A stretch of DNA of 12,672 bases, taken from Cypionkella sp. GTDB taxonomy: Bacteria > Pseudomonadota > Alphaproteobacteria > Rhodobacterales > Rhodobacteraceae. Position numbers and translations under genes: made by a program. The stretch spans positions 1-12,672 of the forward strand of contig JAGPBG010000021.1 of NCBI GenBank assembly GCA_018063485.1, given 5' to 3'. Positions within the stretch are counted from its first letter, which is position 1; every line of letters begins with the position of its first letter. The notes beneath the pieces were generated by a model. It made no database searches, was not told where the DNA came from, and saw only the letters and a program-made list of their open reading frames with translations. Below are positions 5,760 through 12,672 of this stretch, in pieces.

Positions 5760-7291
5760 CGGCGCAGGGAGCGGAAATCTGACAGCCGGAACGCACCCAG
5801 CAGAGTGCCGGCGATGCCATAGGTGGCCATGCCGGTGGCGATCAGGATGGCGAGCGCGGCATAGCGCAGGCCATGGGTTGCAAGCCACGGATCAAGAAGG
5901 ATATTCCCGGCATAAAGCGCCGCCGCCATAAGCGCAGAAGCCGCCAGGATACGGGGCAAACGGTGTAGAAAGCGCGCATCGAACCGCGCCTCATCGCCCA
6001 TTTTGCGCGAACCAAGCCACAATTGCGCGACCATGATCCAGCCGGAAAGCGTGGTGGCCCAGGCGGCGGCGGAAAAGCCGATATAACCGACCAGACCAAC
6101 GGCCAGAACCACGTTCACCACCATCGAAATCAGCGCATAGCGAAAGGGGCTGCGGCTGTCTTCGCGGGCGTAAAACAGCGGTTGCAGGACTTTGTGCAGC
6201 ACGAAAGCAGGCAGCCCAGCACCGTAGATCGCCAGTGCCAGCGCCACGGAATAGGTATCCTCTGCACCAAATTTTCCGCGCTGGTAAAGAACTTGCGTGA
6301 GCGCGGTGGCAATCACGATCAGGGCTACGGCGGCGGGGATGGTCATGGCGAGGGCAAATTCGGTGCCACGGTTGAAACTGGCGCGGCCACCTTCTGCGTC
6401 GCCCGCGCGCAGGCGGCGGGAAAGGTCGGGCAGCAGCACGGTGCCAATGGCGATGCCGACCACGCCCAGCGGCAGTTGATAGAGGCGGTCGGCGTAGACC
6501 AGCCAGGAAATTGCGCCCTCGGTGGCACTGGCAACCTGGCGGCCGACAAGAAGGTTGATCTGCACGACGCCCCCGGCCAGCACGGCAGGGGCGGCGATAA
6601 GGGCCAAGCGCTTGAGATCCGGCGTCACTTTCGGTAAGCGCAGCGGGATGCGAAAGCCCAGGCGGCGGGCCGAGTAATAGGTGAAGGCAAGTTGGGCCAC
6701 GCCGGTCACTGGAACCGTCCACGCCAAGGTAAGGCCCATGTTCCAGCCGAACCAGACAGCGAGCCACATGGCGGCAATGAAGATCAGGTTCATCAGGACG
6801 GGCACGAAACCCGCTTCGGTGAAGTGGCCATAGGCGTTCAGCACGCCCGAGAGCAGGGCGACAAGGCTGATAAAGAAGATGTAATTGAAGCCGATCTGGC
6901 CATAAAGCACAGCCAAATCAAAGCGTTGATCGCCGACAAAGCCCGAGGCCATCGCAAAGACCAAGAAGGGCATGGCCAGGGTGCCGATGATCGAAAACAC
7001 CAGCAAAATCGCGGCCAAGCCGTTGAAGGCGTCTTGGGCGAAGGTCTCGGCATCCTCGCCCGCCTCAAGTTTTTTCGAGAACATCGGCACGAAGGCCATG
7101 TTGAACGCACCCTCTGCGAAGAAGCGGCGGAACATGTTTGGCAATGAAAACGCGACGTTAAAGGCATCGGCCACCGGACCTGCCCCCAGATAGGCCGCCA
7201 TCATCATATCGCGCGCAAACCCCGCCCCGCGCGACAACAGCGTCCAGCCGCCAACGGTAAGGATAGAGCGCATCAGGCTGATCGGTTTCAT
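5750..7291 (-). CDS. murJ: lipid II flippase MurJ
   Basis: MurJ (MviN) of the MOP exporter superfamily moves lipid II from the inner to the outer face of the cytoplasmic membrane for peptidoglycan synthesis. The 513 residues and about 14 hydrophobic helices fit the family. The N-terminal signature is intact: SRGAGFARD (20-28), DAF (42-44), and PNMFRRFFAEGAFNMAFVP (51-69). The arginines and aspartate corresponding to E. coli MurJ R18, R24, D39 and R52 are R21, R27, D42 and R55. YADRL (266-270) supplies R269, the counterpart of R270. It lies 76 bp downstream of glnD in the same direction and is probably cotranscribed. No strong Shine-Dalgarno is visible; GGA lies about eight bases before the ATG. 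Confidence 0.96.
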   Translation of the reverse strand: MKPISLMRSILTVGGWTLLSRGAGFARDMMMAAYLGAGPVADAFNVAFSLPNMFRRFFAEGAFNMAFVPMFSKKLEAGEDAETFAQDAFNGLAAILLVFSIIGTLAMPFLVFAMASGFVGDQRFDLAVLYGQIGFNYIFFISLVALLSGVLNAYGHFTEAGFVPVLMNLIFIAAMWLAVWFGWNMGLTLAWTVPVTGVAQLAFTYYSARRLGFRIPLRLPKVTPDLKRLALIAAPAVLAGGVVQINLLVGRQVASATEGAISWLVYADRLYQLPLGVVGIAIGTVLLPDLSRRLRAGDAEGGRASFNRGTEFALAMTIPAAVALIVIATALTQVLYQRGKFGAEDTYSVALALAIYGAGLPAFVLHKVLQPLFYAREDSRSPFRYALISMVVNVVLAVGLVGYIGFSAAAWATTLSGWIMVAQLWLGSRKMGDEARFDARFLHRLPRILAASALMAAALYAGNILLDPWLATHGLRYAALAILIATGMATYGIAGTLLGAFRLSDFRSLRRQR

Positions 7292-7367
7292 TCGCGTCCA
7301 ACGTGGGTTTGGGTAAGCTTTGCCAATGCTCTGCCTAGGGCAAACGGCCTTTGGGGGGAAGAGGGCC

Positions 7368-10136
7368 CTAAAGCTTCGCCCGCTCAGCCCCTTCGGTGAT
7401 TGCCTGCCGCAGTTTCTTTTCCAGCGCCTCTTGCTTGGCCTTGGTGTGCAGTTTCAGCCCGAACATGTCTTTGACATAAAAGCTGTCGACCACCTGCGCG
7501 CCGTAGGTGGCGATCACGGCGGAGGCGATATAAATGTTGTTGGCGGCGAGGGTGCGGGTCAGGTCATACAGAAGGCCGGGGCGGTCGCGGGTGTCGACCT
7601 CGATGATGGTGCAGATTTCCGAGCCTTCGTTGTCGATGGTGATATGGGTTGGAAAGCGGAATTCGCGCTCGCGTTTTTTTACCTTGTCGCGGTCTGCAAG
7701 GGCTTCGCGGGGCAGAACCTCGCCGCGCAGGGTTTTGTCGATCATGGCGCGCAGGCGAGAGAGTTTTTCGATCTCATAGGGGTGGCCCTCGGCGTCTTGA
7801 ATCCAGAACACCGGAGTCGCGTAGCCATCCTTTGAGGTATAGGTGCGGGCATCGACAACATTGGCCCCGACCAGTGCCAAGGCCCCGGCAAGGCGCGAGA
7901 AAATGCCCGGATGATCGGCCAGCGCGAAACAGGCGCGGGTGGCGTCGCGGGCGGGTTCGGGGTGCAGATCAATGCGGATTTCATCTTCACCAAGTCCGTG
8001 GAGCAGGCGGGCGAAGACCTCTTGGGTATCGGTGGAGAGACCCTGCCAATAGGGGGCGTAGTGGCGGGAAAGCTCGTGACGCAGGGCCTTGGGCTCCCAA
8101 TCGGCAAGGCGGGCTTTCAGCGCGGCCTTGGCCTGATCCTGATGCTTTTCGCCCGAGAAATTCTCAAGCCCGCCTTCCAGCGCCTCGGTTGTCTGGCTGT
8201 GCAACTGGCGCAGCAGCATGGCTTTCCAGTTGTTCCAGGTATTGGGGCCGACGCCGCGAATGTCGCAAACGGTCAGGATGGTAAGCAGATCAAGCCGCTT
8301 TTTGGTTTTCACTGCCTTGGCGAAATCGCGCACGGTGCGCGGATCACCCAGATCGCGCTTTTGCGCCACATCCGACATCAACAGGTGATAGCGCACCAGC
8401 CATTCGACGGTTTCACATTCGTCAGGTGTCAGGCGAAGGCGCGGCGCGATGCGGCGGGCGATTTGCGCGCCGATGATGGAATGATCTTCGGGGCGGCCCT
8501 TGCCGATGTCATGCAGCAAGAGCGCCACATACATCACCTTGCGGTTGATCCCGGCCTTGAGGATGGAGGAGGACAGCGGCAGATCCTCGATCAGCTCACC
8601 GCGCTCGATCTGCGCCAGAACCGAGATGGTCTGGATGATGTGTTCGTCCACCGTATAGTGGTGGTAGACGTTGAATTGCATCATCGCGACGATGTTTTCA
8701 AACTCGGGGATAAAGGCGCCCAGGACGTCAAGTTCATTCATCCGGCGCAGGGCGCGTTCGGGGTTGCCGTGCTTGAGCATGAGATCAAGGAAGATGCGCA
8801 CAGCTTCGGGGTTTTCGCGGACGGAATCGTCAATCAGATGCAGGTTGGCGGCGACAAGGCGCATGACATTGGGGTGCAGAAGGTAGCGCGAGCGCAGGCC
8901 CTCTTCGAACACGCGCAAAAGGTTCAGGGGATCGGAGAGGAATTTCACCGGGTCTTCAACGTCGATACGACCTTGCACCAGTTTGAAGCCGGGCTTGACC
9001 TTTTTACGCTTGAACAGGCCCAGAAGCCGGGCTGCGGGCTTGGCGTGACGGGCCTCAAGTTGGGTGAGGAACACGCGGGTCAACTCGCCCACACGGGTGG
9101 CGTGGCGGAAATATTCCTGCATGAAATGCTCGACCGCCCGCCTGCCGCCCATGTCACGGTAGCCCATGCGGGCGGCAACCTCGACCTGCATATCAAAGGT
9201 AAGCTGATCCATCGCCCGCCCAGCCAGATAGTGCAGATGACAGCGCGCGGCCCAGAGAAAATCTTCGGCGCGGCGGAAGGCGATATATTCATCGGCCTCG
9301 AGCAGACCTGCGGCGACAAGGCCCGAGGCCGAGGGCACCCGGTGCAGGTATTTGCCGATCCAATACAGGGTTTGCAGATCGCGCAAACCACCCTTGGCCT
9401 CTTTGACATTGGGTTCCAGCACATAGCGCTGGCCGCCCTGGCGTTTGTGACGCAGGGCACGTTCGGCGAGTTTGGCCTCGATGAATTCGGGGCCGGTGTT
9501 GTGGAAAAGCTCGGTCCAGAGGCGGTTGCCAAGCTCGGTGGCAAGGGGCGCGTGGCCGGTGATGAAGCGGTGCTCGACAAGGGCGGTGCGGATGGTGAAA
9601 TCCTCACGCCCCAGACGGATGCAGTCTTTGATGGTGCGGGTAGCGTGGCCAACCTTCAGCTTCAGATCCCACAGCATGTAAAGCATGGATTCGATGACGC
9701 TTTCGGTCCAGGCCGTGGTTTTGTACGGCGTAAGGAACAAGAGGTCGACATCGGAAAACGGGGCCATTTCGGCGCGGCCATAGCCACCGACGGCCAGCAC
9801 GGCGATATGTTCCGAAGTGGTGGGATTGGGGCGCGGGTGCAGGTGGGTGGTGGCGACTGTAAGGGCGGTGGTGACCAGCACATCTGTCAGATAGGAATTG
9901 GCGCGGATGAGGGCGCGCGCCTCATGCGGATGGGCGGTGAAGCTGACGGCAAGCGCCTGAGTGGCGCGGGCGCGGGCCTCGGTCATGTGGCGCACCGAGA
10001 TGGCGCGGGCGGCGCGGGGATCAGGCGTGTCCGTGATTTCGGCGGCGATGGCCGCAAGCAGTGAGGGCGCGTCGATGATCTCTGATGCCGGAAGCAACAG
10101 GGTTGGTTCCGGCACCAAAGGCATGGTTGTGGTCAT
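7368..10136 (-). CDS. glnD: bifunctional uridylyltransferase/uridylyl-removing enzyme GlnD
   Basis: The glutamine sensor that uridylylates PII proteins (GlnB/GlnK) when glutamine is low and removes UMP when it is high, setting nitrogen assimilation. All four modules are visible in 922 residues, normal length. The nucleotidyltransferase domain has GGYGRAEMAPFSDVDLLFL (117-135) with D129 and D131. A helical GlnD domain lies around 230-360 (YVLEPNVKEAKGGLRDLQ). The HD domain contains H499 (VDEH) and HDIGK (542-546). Two C-terminal ACT domains follow at about 735-815 (DHPGIFSRLAGALA) and 844-915 (DRPGLLYDLTRTLA). It starts only 6 bp after the lipoprotein gene stop, with no clear Shine-Dalgarno, so coupling to that gene is likely. 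A long open frame on the opposite strand is a shadow. Confidence 0.97.
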   Translation of the reverse strand: MTTTMPLVPEPTLLLPASEIIDAPSLLAAIAAEITDTPDPRAARAISVRHMTEARARATQALAVSFTAHPHEARALIRANSYLTDVLVTTALTVATTHLHPRPNPTTSEHIAVLAVGGYGRAEMAPFSDVDLLFLTPYKTTAWTESVIESMLYMLWDLKLKVGHATRTIKDCIRLGREDFTIRTALVEHRFITGHAPLATELGNRLWTELFHNTGPEFIEAKLAERALRHKRQGGQRYVLEPNVKEAKGGLRDLQTLYWIGKYLHRVPSASGLVAAGLLEADEYIAFRRAEDFLWAARCHLHYLAGRAMDQLTFDMQVEVAARMGYRDMGGRRAVEHFMQEYFRHATRVGELTRVFLTQLEARHAKPAARLLGLFKRKKVKPGFKLVQGRIDVEDPVKFLSDPLNLLRVFEEGLRSRYLLHPNVMRLVAANLHLIDDSVRENPEAVRIFLDLMLKHGNPERALRRMNELDVLGAFIPEFENIVAMMQFNVYHHYTVDEHIIQTISVLAQIERGELIEDLPLSSSILKAGINRKVMYVALLLHDIGKGRPEDHSIIGAQIARRIAPRLRLTPDECETVEWLVRYHLLMSDVAQKRDLGDPRTVRDFAKAVKTKKRLDLLTILTVCDIRGVGPNTWNNWKAMLLRQLHSQTTEALEGGLENFSGEKHQDQAKAALKARLADWEPKALRHELSRHYAPYWQGLSTDTQEVFARLLHGLGEDEIRIDLHPEPARDATRACFALADHPGIFSRLAGALALVGANVVDARTYTSKDGYATPVFWIQDAEGHPYEIEKLSRLRAMIDKTLRGEVLPREALADRDKVKKREREFRFPTHITIDNEGSEICTIIEVDTRDRPGLLYDLTRTLAANNIYIASAVIATYGAQVVDSFYVKDMFGLKLHTKAKQEALEKKLRQAITEGAERAKL

Positions 10137-10142
10137 CGCAGA

Positions 10143-11312
10143 TTAGTAACCCGCCCCGCCAAAGCTGCGCGGCGCGCCGTCGATGATGACCATCTGGTTG
10201 TTGCGGATCTGTGCTATGGCAAGGCCACGGTCATTGGTGCCATCGACATTCAGACGGAAAATGCCGTTGACGCCAACAAAGCCCGCGCCCTGGGTCAGAT
10301 CGGCTTTGGTGATCGCCCCGGTGCTTGAGCGCTTGGCCAGCGCGCCGATGGCCGCGATACCATCATAGGCAAGGCCGGAAATCGGATGCGGGGCCTCGCC
10401 AAAGGCAGCCTGATAGCGCGATTGATATTGAGCGAACATTGACGGATCGGGCAGAGCGAACCAGCCGCCCTGCACGCCCGGCAACGCCAGAGTGGCGGCC
10501 GGAATGTCCCAACGAGTGAGGCCAATGAATTGGGCGGCAGCCGAGGACAGGCCGTTGTCCACCAAAAGCTGGCTGACCAAAGGCAGCGCGCCGGCCGTGT
10601 CGGCGGTCAGGAACACCGCGCTTGCCCCGGTGGACCGCGCCCGCGCGGCAATGGCCGGGGCGGCCCGAGTCACGCCGTTTTGCGAGAATTCATAGCTTTC
10701 GACCGCCACAACCGTGCCTCCGGCGGCGGCCACGCCCCGCTCGATCGCTAACCGGCCCAGATTGCCGGCGGTGTTGCGGTCATGCACGATCATGACCTTG
10801 CCCTTGCCGTTGCGCACGGCATAGCTGGCCAGCCGACGGGCGGAGTTCAAGAAGGTTGGGCCAAGCACGAAAACATTGTTGCCGGCAATATCGGTGTTAT
10901 TTGAGAATGACAGCACGTTCACGCCCTGCGAGGCCACGGCCACGCCAGCCGCATTGGCCTCTTGGGCAAAAACCGGACCCAAAATGATTTGCGCCCCCTC
11001 GGCCACAGCTTTTTGCGCCATCGCCTGCGCTTGTCCGGGCTGGCCGGCGGTGTTGTAAACCCGCAGGTCAATTTTCGTGCTGCCAAGATCGGCAATCGCC
11101 AGCCGCGCGGCATTTTGCAAGGATCGCGCCAGCAATTCATCAGAGGCCTGACCCGAGCCACCCGGAACCAGCAGCGCCACTTTGACCGAGCCGCCGCCAC
11201 CCCCGCCGGTGACCGGGCCAGCCGATGGAACGCAGGCCGCCATCAGAAGCGTCGCGGTAACGGAAACAAACAGAGCCAGCGACTTGCGGGCCCGGTGCAA
11301 AACGGACAACAT
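10143..11312 (-). CDS. LppC/LpoA-like penicillin-binding protein activator lipoprotein
   Basis: A 389-residue lipoprotein with a periplasmic-binding-protein (type 1, Leu/Ile/Val-like) fold. Residues 1-26 are a lipoprotein signal peptide ending LLMAAC, with C27 the likely lipidated residue. A glycine-rich linker with a six-glycine run (36-41) follows. The fold then begins at VKVALLVPGGSGQASDELLARS. Later elements include LGPVFAQEANAAGVAVA, VMIVHDRNTAGNLGRLAIERG and ISGLAYDGIAAIGALAKRS, which fit the Peripla_BP_6 family used by LpoA-type activators of class A penicillin-binding proteins. The partner and outer-membrane location are inferred. The ATG at 11312 has AGGAAG six bases upstream; a further upstream frame opening lacks support. 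It diverges from rsmI across 88 bp and is followed by glnD and murJ, which keeps another cell-wall gene in the same unit. Confidence 0.88.
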   Translation of the reverse strand: MLSVLHRARKSLALFVSVTATLLMAACVPSAGPVTGGGGGGSVKVALLVPGGSGQASDELLARSLQNAARLAIADLGSTKIDLRVYNTAGQPGQAQAMAQKAVAEGAQIILGPVFAQEANAAGVAVASQGVNVLSFSNNTDIAGNNVFVLGPTFLNSARRLASYAVRNGKGKVMIVHDRNTAGNLGRLAIERGVAAAGGTVVAVESYEFSQNGVTRAAPAIAARARSTGASAVFLTADTAGALPLVSQLLVDNGLSSAAAQFIGLTRWDIPAATLALPGVQGGWFALPDPSMFAQYQSRYQAAFGEAPHPISGLAYDGIAAIGALAKRSSTGAITKADLTQGAGFVGVNGIFRLNVDGTNDRGLAIAQIRNNQMVIIDGAPRSFGGAGY

Positions 11313-11380
11313 GCGAACTTCCTCACTCTCAGGGGCAGCGGATGGCTGCAAACCTAAGCGGTCACGGATCAAAAGTAAAC

Positions 11381-11395
11381 TTGCCAAGGAGGCAA
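11381..11395 (+). promoter_or_regulatory. rsmI ribosome binding site inside a small hairpin
   Basis: TTGCC-AAGGA-GGCAA is a perfect 5-bp inverted repeat. The strong AAGGAGG Shine-Dalgarno (11386-11392) occupies the loop and first two bases of the 3' arm, eight bases before the rsmI ATG at 11401. The site fixes the start codon. The rest of the 88-bp divergent gap (11313-11400) must carry promoters for both genes, but I see no convincing -35/-10 pair. Confidence 0.6.
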
Positions 11396-11400
11396 AGAAC

Positions 11401-12270
11401 ATGACCGTGCAGCGATTTCAGCCCGACCCGCGCCCATTGCCTGCGGGGTTGCATTTCATTGCTACGCCAATTGGGGCGGCACGTGATATCACTTTGCGGG
11501 CACTGGATATTCTGGCAACGGCGGATGTGCTGGCGGCGGAAGATACCCGCACCTTGCGGCATCTGATGGAAATACATGGGGTGGCCTTGGGTGAGCGGCA
11601 GGTTCTTGCCTACCATGACCATAATGGCGAGGCGATGCGGCCCAGGCTGATCAAGGCGCTGAAAGAAGGCAAATCGGTGGCCTATGCGTCAGAGGCCGGA
11701 ACGCCACTGGTTGCCGATCCGGGATTTCAATTGGCGCGGGCTGCCATTGCCGAAGGTCTGACGGTGTTGTCTGCCCCCGGCCCTTCGGCACTGCTTTGTG
11801 CTTTGACGGTGTCGGGATTGCCGTCGGATCGGTTCCTTTTTGCCGGATTCGCGCCGCCGACCAAGGCGGCACGGCAAAAGTTCCTGCAAGAACTGGCGGG
11901 GGTGCAGGCGACACTGGTGCTGTACGAATCACCAAAGCGCATTAACCAAATGTTGGCTGATTTGGTGCAATGCTTGGGAGGGGAGAGATATGCTGCGGTA
12001 TGCAGGGAGCTGACCAAGCGATTCGAAGAAGTGTCGCGCGGGACATTGGCGGAATTGGCCGAACAGTTTGCGGCGCGGGAGGTCAAGGGCGAAATCGTGG
12101 TTCTGGTGGACAGGGCCGCCGAACGGGTGGCTGACGGGCTTGAGGTGGGTGCGGCTTTGGAAAAGGCGATGCAAAACATGTCGATGAAGGATGCGGCAGC
12201 GGCAGTGGCCGAGGCTTTTGGCCTGCCGCGGCGCGAAGTGTATCAGATGGCTTTGGGGATGCAGGGATGA
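11401..12270 (+). CDS. rsmI: 16S rRNA (cytidine1402-2'-O)-methyltransferase RsmI
   Basis: RsmI uses S-adenosylmethionine to 2'-O-methylate C1402 in helix 44 of 16S rRNA, at the ribosomal P site, improving decoding fidelity. The tetrapyrrole-methylase fold motifs are all present: LHFIATPIGAARDITLRALD (17-36), AEDTR (46-50), SEAGTPLVADPGF (97-109), APGPSALLCALTVSGLP (125-141), YESPKR (175-180) and CRELTKRFEEV (201-211). The usual SDAGTP reads SEAGTP, a conservative change. Length is 289 residues, normal for RsmI. The start at 11401 is set by AAGGAGG eight bases upstream. It ends overlapping yraN by ATGA, so the two are cotranscribed and probably coupled. Confidence 0.96.
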   Translation: MTVQRFQPDPRPLPAGLHFIATPIGAARDITLRALDILATADVLAAEDTRTLRHLMEIHGVALGERQVLAYHDHNGEAMRPRLIKALKEGKSVAYASEAGTPLVADPGFQLARAAIAEGLTVLSAPGPSALLCALTVSGLPSDRFLFAGFAPPTKAARQKFLQELAGVQATLVLYESPKRINQMLADLVQCLGGERYAAVCRELTKRFEEVSRGTLAELAEQFAAREVKGEIVVLVDRAAERVADGLEVGAALEKAMQNMSMKDAAAAVAEAFGLPRREVYQMALGMQG

Positions 12271-12620
12271 GCGGGGCACGGTCTTATCATGCTGGAGTTG
12301 CTGCTGAAGACTCGGTGGCACGGTTTTATGATCGCTCGGGCAGGGCGGTTTGTGCGCGCCGGTGGCGCGGCGCGGCTGGTGAGATTGATCTGATTGCACG
12401 GCAGGGAGCGGAGGTAATCTTTATCGAGGTCAAGCAAAGCGCCACCCATGCCGAGGCCGCCGAACATCTGACACGGCGGCAGATGGACCGGATTTATGGG
12501 GCGGCGTCGGAATTTCTGGCCGGTGAGCCGGGCGGGCAGTTGACCGATGTGCGTTTTGATGTGGCGTTGGTCGATGCGGCGGGCCGGATTGAAATATTGG
12601 AGAATGCCTTCGCGGCGTGA
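12267..12620 (+). CDS. yraN: YraN family protein (UPF0102, restriction-endonuclease-like fold)
   Basis: A 117-residue member of UPF0102, a small nuclease-like family of unresolved function. The PD-(D/E)XK-type elements are visible: G10 and E14 in the first helix, GEIDLIA (38-44) with E39 and D41, and IFIEVKQ (51-57) with E54 and K56. The usual arginine-rich strand before GEID is present (CARRWRGAAGEID). The start ATG overlaps the rsmI stop (ATGA at 12267-12270). The rsmI-yraN pairing is widespread in Proteobacteria. No biochemical role is established for the family, though a nucleic acid processing activity is a reasonable guess. Confidence 0.93.
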   Translation: MSGARSYHAGVAAEDSVARFYDRSGRAVCARRWRGAAGEIDLIARQGAEVIFIEVKQSATHAEAAEHLTRRQMDRIYGAASEFLAGEPGGQLTDVRFDVALVDAAGRIEILENAFAA

Positions 12621-12672
12621 GTGATTGCAACCTCTGGCGGCTTGCGTCATCAAGAGGCATTCAGCGACAGGA
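12621..12672 (+). other. intergenic leader at the right edge, next gene outside the window
   Basis: No gene fits in these 52 bases. An AGGA at 12668-12671 sits where a Shine-Dalgarno for a gene starting just outside would be. In related genomes that gene is often gshB, but nothing here proves it. A 5-bp AGAGG/CCTCT pairing is too loose to call a terminator. Confidence 0.3.

Noticed and set aside
5991..6767. 258-codon minus-strand frame inside murJ
   Set aside because: It is in a different frame of the same strand as murJ and very rich in Arg and Pro. murJ signature residues are all in the other frame.
7911..10064. 717-codon open frame on the plus strand opposite glnD
   Set aside because: It lies wholly inside glnD on the other strand. 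GlnD motifs are unmistakable, and the plus-strand product has no recognisable domain. It is a by-product of high-GC codon use.
1..12672. Search for mobile elements, CRISPR arrays, tRNA or rRNA genes, toxin-antitoxin pairs or a defence system
   Set aside because: No repeated direct units, transposase motifs, tRNA-like cloverleafs or clustered accessory genes were seen. Nearly all the sequence is accounted for by conserved housekeeping genes.

Overview
The window reads as ordinary chromosome from an alphaproteobacterium, most likely of the Rhodobacteraceae (Rhodobacter/Roseobacter group). I base this on moderately high GC, the style of the proteins, and gene order. The run glnD - murJ - trpS - universal stress protein - nfuA - tsaB - rimI on the minus strand is, from memory, a recurring alphaproteobacterial arrangement. 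The rsmI - yraN pair on the plus strand is often followed by gshB in this group. I see no insertion sequence, phage, CRISPR array, rRNA or tRNA.

Layout, left to right. Positions 1-267 hold a possible partial minus-strand gene that runs off the left edge. Positions 324-1907 are a tightly overlapping minus-strand operon, transcribed nfuA -> tsaB -> rimI (Fe-S carrier, t6A tRNA modification partner, GNAT acetyltransferase). It is headed by a promoter with a 19-bp palindrome that looks like an IscR-type operator. Positions 2014-2178 encode a 54-residue protein of unknown function with its own promoter. Positions 2362-4991 hold a second minus-strand set transcribed trpS -> 357-residue membrane protein with a four-cysteine cluster -> universal stress protein. 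At 5073-5759 a plus-strand rhomboid-fold gene diverges from trpS and converges on murJ with a 10-bp overlap. Positions 5750-11312 are a third minus-strand set transcribed lppC-like lipoprotein -> glnD -> murJ. Plus-strand rsmI and yraN (11401-12620) diverge from the lipoprotein gene.

The genes cover nitrogen sensing (GlnD), peptidoglycan synthesis (MurJ, LppC-like PBP activator), translation and its fidelity (TrpS, TsaB, RimI, RsmI) and Fe-S cluster delivery (NfuA). No multi-gene defence or mobile system is visible. The two most interesting points are the rhomboid-fold protein, which has lost the catalytic serine, the catalytic histidine and the oxyanion asparagine (a predicted pseudoprotease), and the IscR-like operator sitting on the -10 region and start of the nfuA operon.
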